Origin: Verrucomicrobiales bacterium
Lineage (GTDB): Bacteria > Verrucomicrobiota > Verrucomicrobiia > Limisphaerales > UBA11320
Assembly: GCA_016793885.1 (NCBI GenBank)
Contig: JAEUHE010000118.1
Span: 1 to 51,942 of the forward strand
DNA length: 51,942 nucleotides
Reading direction: 5' to 3'
The stretch's first letter is position 1; each line of letters starts with the position of its first letter. The notes under the pieces are model-generated. The model worked only from the letters and a program-made list of their open reading frames with translations. It was not told where the DNA came from and made no database searches. Of the stretch, positions 42,351-51,400 are shown in pieces. A program made the translations under genes and the position numbers.

Positions 42351-43742
42351 TTAGTATTCCCGATCCTTCTTCACGCCCGGCATGGGGACGGGGTATAGGC
42401 CGTTGGCGTCCGAGGTGACCGGGGGAGGCGAATCCATCGTCCACTTGTCGATTCCAGGAGCGTACTCGTGGGGGTGGTTGAGCATGTCGTCGTAGCGGAT
42501 CTCCTGACCGGTATGGGCGGCCATGCGGCCCATGGAGGTGACAACGCTCGCCTGCACGCCGAAGGGAACTTCGTTGTAGGGCTTATCGTTCCGAATCGCG
42601 TCCATCAGGTCGTTCCACTCATTCAGGTAGGGATCGTTTTCGCTCGGATCGACCTTGGATTGCCACAGTGTGCTTTCGCGGGTGGGAAGTTGTCCCAGGT
42701 GGATGCTGGAGGGGCCATTATAGTCGCCGGTCTTGGCAGCGACGGCCATGCCCTTAGTTCCGTGGACGTGGCTGAAATACATCGGATGCGCGCCGGTGTT
42801 GCAGCGTCCGTCCATATAGAACTTGGACCCGTCCTCGAAGGTGTATTCGACGGCGTAGGAGTCGAAGTTCTGGTCGACCCAGGGATCGCCCTCTGGGCTG
42901 TTGCGGTAGTGTCGACCGCCTAGTCCGTGAGCCTTCACGGGCCAGGAGTTTTTCATCCAGCACAGATGATCGATATGGTGGATGTAAAAGTCGCTGTAGC
43001 AGCCGCCGCTCGCCCAGAGGAAACTGTGGAAGCGAGAGATCTGCCACAGCAGTTCGCTGGGTTTGCCTGGCCAGCGCTTCGAGAAGGCGGAGGCCACAGG
43101 TCCGTGCATGCGGTAGCCACGCATTAGCAGGACGTCGCCAATTTCACCGTCTTGCACCCGCTTGTGCAACTCTTGCAAATGGCGGGCGTGGCGGGACATG
43201 AGGCCGACACCGACTTTCAGGTTCTTAGCCTTGGCTTTTTCCGCCAACTCCAGCATGCGGCGGCTGGTGGGACCGTCCGCGGTCACCGGCTTTTCCATGA
43301 ACACGTTCAGCCCCTTTTCGATCGCATACTGGAAGTGGACCCAGCGGAAGGCGAGGGGAGTAGTGAAGATGGCCACATCGCCTCGCTTCATGGAATCCAT
43401 GGCCTGTTTATAGCCATCGAACCCGATAAAGCGCTTGTCCTGAGGGACGTCGACGCGGTCGTTGAATTTGTTCTTAAGAGTGCTGTAGCTGTTCTCCAGC
43501 CGATCTTCGAACACATCCACCATGGCGCTCAGCGTCACCGGACCCTTTTTGGTGGCGAGGGCGTTTCCGACCGCACCGGTGCCGCGCCCACCGCAACCGA
43601 TGAGGGCGATTTGAATCGTGTTGTTCTCAGCGGCGTGCACGTGCGGCAACACCACTCCCGCAAGCGCGGAGGTGGCGGCGACGGCGCCGGCAGTTTTGAT
43701 GAAGCCACGTCGCGTGGTCACCGGATGGTCAGGGGTAGACAT
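42351..43742 (-). CDS. Tat-exported Gfo/Idh/MocA family oxidoreductase
   Basis: A 463-aa NAD(P)-dependent oxidoreductase. A twin-arginine signal (TTRRGFIKTAGAVAATSAL) directs it across the membrane already folded with its cofactor. The Rossmann motif is IALIGCGGRGTGAVGNALA. The catalytic Lys region is NVFMEKPVTADGPTSRRML, and the C-terminal Gfo/Idh fold includes GGCYSDFYIHHIDHLCW. Members oxidise or epimerise sugars and inositols. Verrucomicrobiota carry many exported copies, often near DUF1080 proteins, and one is nearby here. A strong terminator follows. Divergent from the AraC regulator gene, which could control it. Confidence 0.93.
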   Translation of the reverse strand: MSTPDHPVTTRRGFIKTAGAVAATSALAGVVLPHVHAAENNTIQIALIGCGGRGTGAVGNALATKKGPVTLSAMVDVFEDRLENSYSTLKNKFNDRVDVPQDKRFIGFDGYKQAMDSMKRGDVAIFTTPLAFRWVHFQYAIEKGLNVFMEKPVTADGPTSRRMLELAEKAKAKNLKVGVGLMSRHARHLQELHKRVQDGEIGDVLLMRGYRMHGPVASAFSKRWPGKPSELLWQISRFHSFLWASGGCYSDFYIHHIDHLCWMKNSWPVKAHGLGGRHYRNSPEGDPWVDQNFDSYAVEYTFEDGSKFYMDGRCNTGAHPMYFSHVHGTKGMAVAAKTGDYNGPSSIHLGQLPTRESTLWQSKVDPSENDPYLNEWNDLMDAIRNDKPYNEVPFGVQASVVTSMGRMAAHTGQEIRYDDMLNHPHEYAPGIDKWTMDSPPPVTSDANGLYPVPMPGVKKDREY

Positions 43743-44047
43743 AGATTATGGGGGATGACGCACCGATTTGGAGATTAATTCAAGAAATTTGGTGTGGTTG
43801 CCGCTGATTTTTGGGGGGCTGGACTTCCTAAGAGGCGAGAAAAAGAACCCTTGCTCGCGGCCATGGCTGAGCTAGCGTGACCGGGACCTGTCGATTGTTG
43901 TTAACGATACGTTCACATGGAGAAGAAGTGCCAGTCAGCTCAGGCTGACAACGATCTCCCTTCCAGCTATGAGCGCGGGCTGCCGGCGTGGGGGTGTTGG
44001 GGGCCGAATTGGCGGCTCGAGGCTTTGTCTTCGGAGGCTTGCCTGCC
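43743..44047. promoter_or_regulatory. Divergent promoter region: oxidoreductase / AraC regulator
   Basis: The 305-bp gap between the minus-strand oxidoreductase and the plus-strand AraC-type regulator. It probably contains both promoters and the regulator's binding site, but I cannot point to a defined operator. Confidence 0.45.
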
Positions 44048-44950
44048 ATGATCCACTCCGCCACCTCGGAACCTCTCTTGTCCCTGAGTCAGGATGCCAC
44101 GATTCCGGGTTCTCGCGCCAAGTTTGTGGGGGTTTGTTCGGTCGCCGCCGAACCTCGTCCCTGGCTAGAAGGATTTGCCCGCCAGGTCGCTTTGGACCGG
44201 GTAGGGCTTCTCCACGTGGGCATATCGGAGGTTCGTGTTCCGTATCGAATCGTAAGACGATGCCAGACCACCATTTTCTTCCTCGCGGTCTTCGCCGGTG
44301 AGGGTCGCGTTTTTATCGACGGTTCCTGGAAATCGGTTCCCTCGGGTCACGGATGTCTGCTTCCGCCGCACATGTTTCACGCCTTTCACGCTGTTGGGCG
44401 GGCTCCTTGGCGATTCTGCTGGGTGTGCTGCCCCCCGGACCATTTGGAGGTCCGTTCCGCCTCCCCTCGCCTGGCCCGTTTCGATCCAGAGCCCCTGAGG
44501 CACGCTATCCAGGGACTTCTCTGTGAGTGTCGTGACGGAGGCGCGGTTTCTCACGCCACCGCCTGGGTGCATCTCATCGACGGGTACCTGAAGCGATTCG
44601 CTCAACCTGAGTCGGCGGACCCCACTTTTACCGCGCTGTGGGAGCGCGTGAATGAAAACCTAGCGGAGCCTTGGTCCCTGGAAAAGCTGGCGAAGTCGGC
44701 GCATTGTGGGATTGAACTCCTGAGACGGCGATCTCAGGAAGCCTTTCATCGGAGCCCCATGCACCAAGTCATCTACCTGCGTATGCGACGCGCGGCCGAG
44801 CTTTTATCCACCACTCAGGAGAAGGTTGAAACCATTGCGACGACGGTCGGCTATCGGAACCCCTTTGTGTTCTCCAGCACCTTCAAGAAATGGATCGGCT
44901 GCACTCCTTCGGCCTACCGGGGTTGGCCCGGGAAATGCAGCCGATCCTAG
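44048..44950 (+). CDS. AraC-family transcriptional regulator
   Basis: A 300-aa regulator. The N-terminal part (about residues 15-150) is a cupin-like ligand-binding domain with a FAGEGRVFIDGSWKSVPSGH strand pair. The C-terminal part (about 195-295) has two helix-turn-helix motifs: WSLEKLAKSAHCGIELLRRR and VETIATTVGYRNPFVFSSTF, with the usual FKKWIGCTPSAYR ending. The ATG at 44048 is preferred to an upstream frame start because the extra residues look non-coding. It is divergent from the Tat-exported oxidoreductase, so it may respond to a sugar and control that gene. The downstream gene converges 31 bp later. Confidence 0.88.
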   Translation: MIHSATSEPLLSLSQDATIPGSRAKFVGVCSVAAEPRPWLEGFARQVALDRVGLLHVGISEVRVPYRIVRRCQTTIFFLAVFAGEGRVFIDGSWKSVPSGHGCLLPPHMFHAFHAVGRAPWRFCWVCCPPDHLEVRSASPRLARFDPEPLRHAIQGLLCECRDGGAVSHATAWVHLIDGYLKRFAQPESADPTFTALWERVNENLAEPWSLEKLAKSAHCGIELLRRRSQEAFHRSPMHQVIYLRMRRAAELLSTTQEKVETIATTVGYRNPFVFSSTFKKWIGCTPSAYRGWPGKCSRS

Positions 44951-44969
44951 AAGCCCCATCAGCGGGCTT
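44951..44969. terminator. Possible bidirectional hairpin between convergent genes
   Basis: AAGCCC (44951-44956) and GGGCTT (44964-44969), loop of 7 nt, right after the AraC stop and 12 bp before the stop of the converging gene. There is no clear T-run on either side, so termination is only a possibility. Confidence 0.35.
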
Positions 44970-44981
44970 GCTGATCGCGGT

Positions 44982-47900
44982 TCATTGGACCACCAGGCGG
45001 TAAAACTGCGGTCCCGTCGCCTCCGGAGTGCGAACGCCGGTGTAGCTGCCGGCCGTGATGCCGGAAGCCAAAGGCGTCCAGTCGACCAGATTGCCTGATT
45101 GCTGGACCTCATAGCTCAGGCCATCCACTGGCACCCACTGGAGGGTAAATTCGGCGGGGGTGGGACCCAGCGCGAGGGTGAGGTCATTCGGAACCGAGTA
45201 ACTTTTGCGTTCCAGGCTGAAGAGGCCCTTGACCTCCCCGTCGCTAAGGGTGCGGTCATAGATCCTCAGCCTTCCGATCGTCATCGAGCCGCGCAGGGCG
45301 CTGGTTGGGGCTCCGTTGTCATCATTTTGAGATCCGATCCGAATGGGCAGGGGTTGTTGGGCGGTATCCAGCACCCAGGTGTTGAGTGCCCCGGTCACCT
45401 TGGTCGTGGCGACGCTCCCCTCGGAGAACACTTTAGCGGTTCGCGATTGAGGATCGTACGAGTAGGCGACATGGGTCCATCGGCCGGCCACCACTCGGCC
45501 GCTCCAGCCGACATCTGCTCCGCCCCAATGGCCCACGGCTCCAAAGGTCGTGTTGGCTCCATGGTTGAACGAGAGATTCGAACCATCCGGCCCGCCCCGA
45601 CGGCCCCAGGCCACAATCGTCTCTTCGTCGGCCAGCGATGGGTTGTAGATCCAGGCGTCGATAGAACGGGCGTTGTTCCCGGCGATGAACGGAGGGGTCG
45701 CCGGTCCGGTGTAGAATGCGGCGGAGCCGTCCAGCGTCAGGCCGCGCATTCCGGCTATCTCCTCGACGACTCCGGGGGCCTCCTGAGGCGCTACGAAGCT
45801 GCCCCCGAGAGGACCTTGGTTGACCCATTCGGTCTGCGTGCCCAGCTCGAGCGCGGCGGCGTCCACGTAGACGATGGGGCCGCGGGTTGGGGAAGGGGTG
45901 CTCGAGGCCTTGTTGGGATCGGCACCGTTGGCCACCTCGCGGAAGTCATCGAATGAATCGCCATCGGAATCCGGTTTCAAGGGGTCAGATCCGGCGTTCT
46001 GGGCATCTACCAAAAGGCCGGTGCCGGTCTCGGCACGGTCGCCCAAGCCATCCCCGTCGGTATCGAACTTCAGCGGGTTTGTGGGGGCGGCTTGATTGTT
46101 CACCTGACGGTTCACCTCGGCGCCATCGGTCACTCCGTCGCCATCGGAATCCGGATTGTCGGCAAGCGTTCCGGCTCTGAACTCCCCGAGATTGTTCAGG
46201 CCGTCGTTGTCGGCGTCGAGGACGGCATCCCCAGCCACGTTCAGATCCAGGAAGGAGTAGCGCAGCTCATACCAGTCGGGAATACCGTCACGATCGGTAT
46301 CCGCCCAGAGCTGCGGTCGCTCCTCGCTGAACTTGGATCGGATGAAAGTGGAGTCGAGCACCCGGTCGTAAATGCGGAGACGGGCCAGGCTGAGCGATCC
46401 TCTGAGGTTGGTGGTGGGAGTGCCGTTCGGTTCGTTTTGTGAGCCAATCCGGAAGGGCAGCGGTTGCCCGGCGGTATCAACTCCCCAAGTGTTGAGGGGG
46501 CCGCTGACCTCGGAACTTGCCAGTTCTCCGTCGGAATAGACGGAAGTGGTTTTGTTGACAGGGTTGTAGGTGTAGACCACATAGGTCCAACGTCCTACCG
46601 CCAGCTTTCCATCCCATCCCAAATCAGGTGCGCCCCAGTGTCCCACGGCGCCATAGGCGGGGTTCGTTCCGTGATTGAAAGAGAGGTTGGTTCCGTCGCC
46701 GCCGCCGCGGCGTCCCCAGGCAACAATCGTTTCTTCGTCCGCGGCGGCCGGGTTGTAGATCCACGCCTCGATGGATCGGGCGCTGTCCCCCGTTAGGACG
46801 GAGGGAACTGCGGGCCCGGTGTAGTAATTTACCCCCCCGTCGAGGTTAACTCCGTTCACCCCATCGACGGTCTCGATGTTCGCGGCGGCGCCTTCGGCGG
46901 CCACAAAGCTTCCCCCCAGGGGGCCGGTGTTTTGCCACTCGGTCAGCGGGCCGGCCTCCAGGGTGGTAGCATCCAACTCAACAAAGGGGCCACGGTCGGC
47001 TCGGGGAAAACTGTTCGAGTCTGTCGGGTTGGTGAAGCTGGCCACTTCACGTCCATCGTCAAAGCCGTCGCCGTCGGTATCCTTTTTCAGCGGGTCGGTC
47101 CCCGTGTTGGAAGCGTCGGTGAATGTCCCGCTGCCGGTTTCCACGGCATCCCCCAAACCGTCCTCATCGGTATCGGCCTTGGCCGGATCGGTGGGCGCCG
47201 CGAGGTTGTTCACCTTGCGGTTGACTTCGGCCGCGTCCGCAATTCCATCGCCATCGGTGTCAGGTATGGTCGGATTGGCTCCGGCTCGGAATTCCTCTGC
47301 GTTCGACAGGCCATCCGAGTCGGCGTCCAGTGCCCCGTCGGCTGGATCATTGGGGTTGAGGGCGTGGAGCACTTCAAACCAATCGGCAGCGCCGTCTCCA
47401 TCCGAGTCGATTTCAAAGCTCGGCTTCTCTTCCAAGAACTTGGCCCTGATTTGTTCCTCGGTGAGCGCTACATCGTGCATGCGCACGCGTCCTACGGTAA
47501 TGTTGCTGGGCAAGTCCGCGCCGCTCAGCAAGCCGGCGGCGGTGGTTTGACGTCCGAGGCGAAACGGCACCGGTTGGCCAGCCTCGTCGGTCGCGTGGGC
47601 GTTGATGACTCCAGGGGCAAATTCTTTGGTGTTGGCGATCTTCCCATCGAAGTAAACGGTGCCTTTTTGAGTTGTCGCATCGAACGAGTAGGCGATGTGG
47701 GTCCAGCGGCCGAAGGCGATCTTCTCATTCCACCCCATGTCACCGGCGCCCCACTGTCCGACGGCCCCAAACGCGGGGTTCGTGCCGTGAAGAAGAGTCC
47801 CGTTGCTGCCGTCAGGTCCACCTCGCCTCGCCCAGGAGATGATCACCCCGCCGTCCTGCGGAGCGTCGTCGTAGATCCAGGCCTCGACGCTCCGACTTCG

Positions 47901-48233
47901 GTTGCCCTGGGCGGCGAGAGTTGTGTTCGGACCCACGTAATGGGTATCGGCTCCGACCAGGGTGACACCTCGTACCCCCAGGATAGCGCTTACTTCCGGG
48001 GTAGTGCCTCCGGCGGAGGTGAATTCTCCTCCCACGGTTCCGGAATTCGGCCAGGCTTGGAGCGGTCCGATGCTGAGTTGGGTGGAGTCGAGGTCAATGA
48101 TGACTTCCCCGTAGGCGGTCGGGAGCCAGACTCCCAGGCCAGCGGCAAAGGCGAAGGAGAACTTGGTCCTTAGGATTCGGGAGGCGAGGGATCTTCCGGT
48201 AGAGGAGCCATCGAGTGGGCGGCGTGGTTTCAT
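44982..48233 (-). CDS. Secreted protein with three LamG domains and Asp-rich calcium repeats
   Basis: A 1083-aa exported protein. The signal region ends near residue 42 (FAAGLGVWLPTAYGE). Three LamG/concanavalin-like domains follow at about residues 45-270, 410-630 and 770-1000, each with the motif (S/R)RRGGxDGxN and a late IGR(x)R(L)RIYD strand. Between them are Asp-rich repeats such as DSDGDGAADWFE, DTDGDGIADAAEVN and DTDGDGFDDGREV, of thrombospondin type 3, which bind calcium and stiffen the protein. The tail ends FYRLVVQ. The three domain-plus-repeat units clearly arose by internal duplication. It probably binds a surface or polysaccharide. The start at ATG 48233 is chosen because it precedes the signal region; a longer start adds charged residues. 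It is divergent from the dimethylformamidase-like gene. Confidence 0.85.
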   Translation of the reverse strand: MKPRRPLDGSSTGRSLASRILRTKFSFAFAAGLGVWLPTAYGEVIIDLDSTQLSIGPLQAWPNSGTVGGEFTSAGGTTPEVSAILGVRGVTLVGADTHYVGPNTTLAAQGNRSRSVEAWIYDDAPQDGGVIISWARRGGPDGSNGTLLHGTNPAFGAVGQWGAGDMGWNEKIAFGRWTHIAYSFDATTQKGTVYFDGKIANTKEFAPGVINAHATDEAGQPVPFRLGRQTTAAGLLSGADLPSNITVGRVRMHDVALTEEQIRAKFLEEKPSFEIDSDGDGAADWFEVLHALNPNDPADGALDADSDGLSNAEEFRAGANPTIPDTDGDGIADAAEVNRKVNNLAAPTDPAKADTDEDGLGDAVETGSGTFTDASNTGTDPLKKDTDGDGFDDGREVASFTNPTDSNSFPRADRGPFVELDATTLEAGPLTEWQNTGPLGGSFVAAEGAAANIETVDGVNGVNLDGGVNYYTGPAVPSVLTGDSARSIEAWIYNPAAADEETIVAWGRRGGGDGTNLSFNHGTNPAYGAVGHWGAPDLGWDGKLAVGRWTYVVYTYNPVNKTTSVYSDGELASSEVSGPLNTWGVDTAGQPLPFRIGSQNEPNGTPTTNLRGSLSLARLRIYDRVLDSTFIRSKFSEERPQLWADTDRDGIPDWYELRYSFLDLNVAGDAVLDADNDGLNNLGEFRAGTLADNPDSDGDGVTDGAEVNRQVNNQAAPTNPLKFDTDGDGLGDRAETGTGLLVDAQNAGSDPLKPDSDGDSFDDFREVANGADPNKASSTPSPTRGPIVYVDAAALELGTQTEWVNQGPLGGSFVAPQEAPGVVEEIAGMRGLTLDGSAAFYTGPATPPFIAGNNARSIDAWIYNPSLADEETIVAWGRRGGPDGSNLSFNHGANTTFGAVGHWGGADVGWSGRVVAGRWTHVAYSYDPQSRTAKVFSEGSVATTKVTGALNTWVLDTAQQPLPIRIGSQNDDNGAPTSALRGSMTIGRLRIYDRTLSDGEVKGLFSLERKSYSVPNDLTLALGPTPAEFTLQWVPVDGLSYEVQQSGNLVDWTPLASGITAGSYTGVRTPEATGPQFYRLVVQ

Positions 48234-48487
48234 AGTTCGGGTTGGGTTTGAGTGGTTCCTGTTGTGAAGGATTGCGTGGAGTGCGGCAAGCTTGGAGGGA
48301 TATCCGAAATACCACATCACCTATCCAGAATGCGTTTCCGGTCGGCCTTCCTCCTGTCCCGCCCGATCCAAGTGAAGGGCGCTGTTCCCGCCGGGCCTGT
48401 CATCCAACCGTCACCGTCAGTGGCGGTCTACGGACATCAGATTTTGCTCGATTCTTGCCAGAGGGTCCTTCTAATTTTCACTCACTC
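48234..48487. promoter_or_regulatory. Divergent promoter region of two surface-protein genes
   Basis: The 254-bp gap between the LamG-repeat gene (minus) and the dimethylformamidase-like gene (plus). It should hold both promoters. No motif resembling the TGTCACAA-N15-GTCTA signal was noticed. Confidence 0.4.
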
Positions 48488-51400
48488 ATGAAGGTTAACC
48501 ACTCTTCCGACTCCCACAGGGTTCGTGTACTCTCGCTGACCCCGTTTGGGAATTCTGCCTCCCAGGAACACCTTGAACACGCGAACTGTTCATCCCGCGG
48601 CCTCCGTGCGCCGCGAATTTTCGGCCTGTGGCGGAGTTTGGTGGTGCTCGCTCTGGTGACGTTGCTGGGTGCTGGCTATGAGGATGCTCGAGGTCAGTCT
48701 TCGAATCCAATAGTCGAGGAGAACCTGCTTCCTGGGACGTTGCCTTCCGTCTGGAACCCTGACAGCTCGGTTCCCACCATTCGCGGATTTACCAGCGAGG
48801 TGAGCGTGAACAAGGGAGAGCCGATCACCTTCTACGTGCAGACCCCGGCCGATTCGGGGATCTTGTATGATCTGGTGGTTTACCGACTTGGTTATTATCA
48901 GGGACGGGGTGCGCGAGAGGTGGCCCGCTTCGCTGGCACCTCCGTGGATCAGCCCGCTTGCCTTGAGACCGCGACCCCGTCCCTGGATCCGGCGACCGAT
49001 GCCCGGCAGTTTGCCCGTCTGATCGATTGTGGAAACTGGATCCCTTCCTGGACCTGGAACACACCGGCGAATTTGGTGTCGGGCCTGTTCATGGCCAAGG
49101 TCCGGCGGCGGGACACGGGGATCTCCTGCGGCATCTTTTTCGTCGTTCGTGACGACGCGCGGAGTTCGGACATTCTTCTCCAGACATCCGACACCACCTG
49201 GCAAGCCTACAATTACGGTCCCGCGTATTATGGTGGGACTATTCCTCCCGAGCGCGCGATGGATGGCCATAGTGTTTACGATTTGTTCAACCCGCGCGCC
49301 TACAAGGTGTCTTATCGTCGACCGCATCTCTGGGTGTTGACCAACTCGGTGGCGCCGTACACGCAGATCGTGGGGGACAACACGGTCGGGAATGTGTTGC
49401 GCTATGGTGAGGAGTATCCGCTGATTCGTTTTCTCGAAGCGAATGGGTTTGATGTTTCGTACACCACCGGTCGGGACAGCGATCGTCGCGGCGAACTCAT
49501 GAAAAATCACCGGTTGTTTGTGACCAGTGGCCACGACGAATACTGGTCGCTTCAGCAGAAAGTGAACATCGAGGCAGCCCGCGATGCCGGAGTGAACCTG
49601 GCCTTTTTCTCAGGAAACACCGCCTTCTGGAAGATTCGCTGGGAGGATGACCATCACACCATGGTGGTCTACAAGGAGCGAAAAGGGCCGAAGCTGGATC
49701 CGCTGCCTGGAGTATCCACCGGGCTGTTTCGGGATCCGCAATTCGGTCCGCCGCTCTATGACGGCTATCAGCCCGAGAACGCCACGACCGGCCTGCTTAC
49801 CTCCCGCCCAACGCACACGGAGTTCTCCTTGGAGGTTCCCGAGCCGGACGGTAAGTTGCGTTTTTGGAGGAATACGTCGGTCGCTGCGCTGACGGCCGGC
49901 GAGTCGGTGGTTTTCGATGGGTTGCTGGGCTATGAGCTGGACGGTGATGTCGACAACGGGTTTCGCCCGCCGGGTTTGTTTTATCTCTCGACTACGGATG
50001 TGACGAATCAGGATAGCTCCAGCTTCGAGTTAGGCACGGCGTCGGCGATGCATCATCTCTCCCTCTACCGAGCCGCCAGCGGTGCGCTCGTCTTCTCCGC
50101 TGGCACCATGCGTCTCCAGCGCTCGTTGGCAGGCTTTTATAATCAGGCTCCCGCTCCGGCGGACCCGCGGCTGCAACAGGCCATTGTAAACTTGTTCGCG
50201 GACATGAATGTTCAACCGGGCAGTCTTCTCGCGGGGCTAAGTCCGGCTACTCGATCCACCGACTTCACTCCGCCAACGGCCCAGGTGACCGGACCTGCGA
50301 ACGGGAGTTTTGTGACGGTGCAGGATACGGTGGTCGTTTCCGGGACCGCTGCCGACGTTGGAGGCCGGGTGGCCGCGATCGAAGTGTCCACCGATGGAGG
50401 TGCGAGCTGGCATCCGGCGGTCGGTCGCCAGGCGTGGACTTATCGCTTCACCCCTTGCAGCGCCGGCTCTTATGGACTTCGGGCGCGGGCTGTAGATGAC
50501 AGCGGTAACCTGGGTGTCGCTTCCCCGGTCGTTCCCATCAACGCGAGGGTGGCAGCAGTGAATGACTTTGTGGCGAACGGAAGATTCGACTGCGGATTTG
50601 ACACCATCATCGGCGGGGGCATTACCAACCAGCTCGGCCTGGGCTGGTTTCAAAGGTCGCAGTCGGGCTCGCGTCTTCAGTTGGCTCAGGGTGGACTGAT
50701 ACCGGGAGTGAGCCTGCAGCGAGTCGTGGCTGGAGGCAGCCAGGACGGCATTGGCCAGAACCTGACATTGGTTCCCGGACGGGAGTACGATCTGACGGCG
50801 AGAGTTTATATTGAGAGAGGGCGGGCTGTGCTCGGTATCGGACGTCCGGATCAGGCGCCCGACTTGTCGATCTCCCTGGTTCAGACGGGGCGGTGGCAGA
50901 CGGTATCCGTCCCGTATTCGCCCACCCAGGCGGCCTGCACCTTGATGATCAGCAGTGAAGGGGGGCCTGCGACTTTCAAGGTCGATGACGTGGCCCTTGC
51001 CCCTCGTTCCACTGGCCCTGCCGACGAACCTCCTACCATCAGCTCCATCGGTCCACGTACCATCGACGAAGACAACTCGACCGGGCCGATTGGATTTACA
51101 GTGGCGGATGCTGTGACCCCGGCCAGTGCCTTGACGGTGACCGCCACTACCTCGAACCCTGGGTTGGTGCCCGTGGGGAGAATTGTGCTGGGGGGCGGGG
51201 GGGCCAATCGAACAGTGACGATAACGCCCTTGGCCAATCAATCAGGAGCCGTCGACGTGACATTGAGGGTTGTTGACGGCATCGGCGGGAGTGCATCGAC
51301 CTCCTTTAGCGTCACCGTGAATGCGGTGAACGATCTACCGACTATTTCGGCGATTGGCTCGCCGACCATCGAGGAGGACGAAACGACGGGGGCGATCCCG

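Noticed and set aside
46932..48173. A 413-aa plus-strand open frame
   Set aside because: It is antisense to the LamG-repeat gene and has repeated valine-rich composition caused by the Asp-rich repeats on the other strand.
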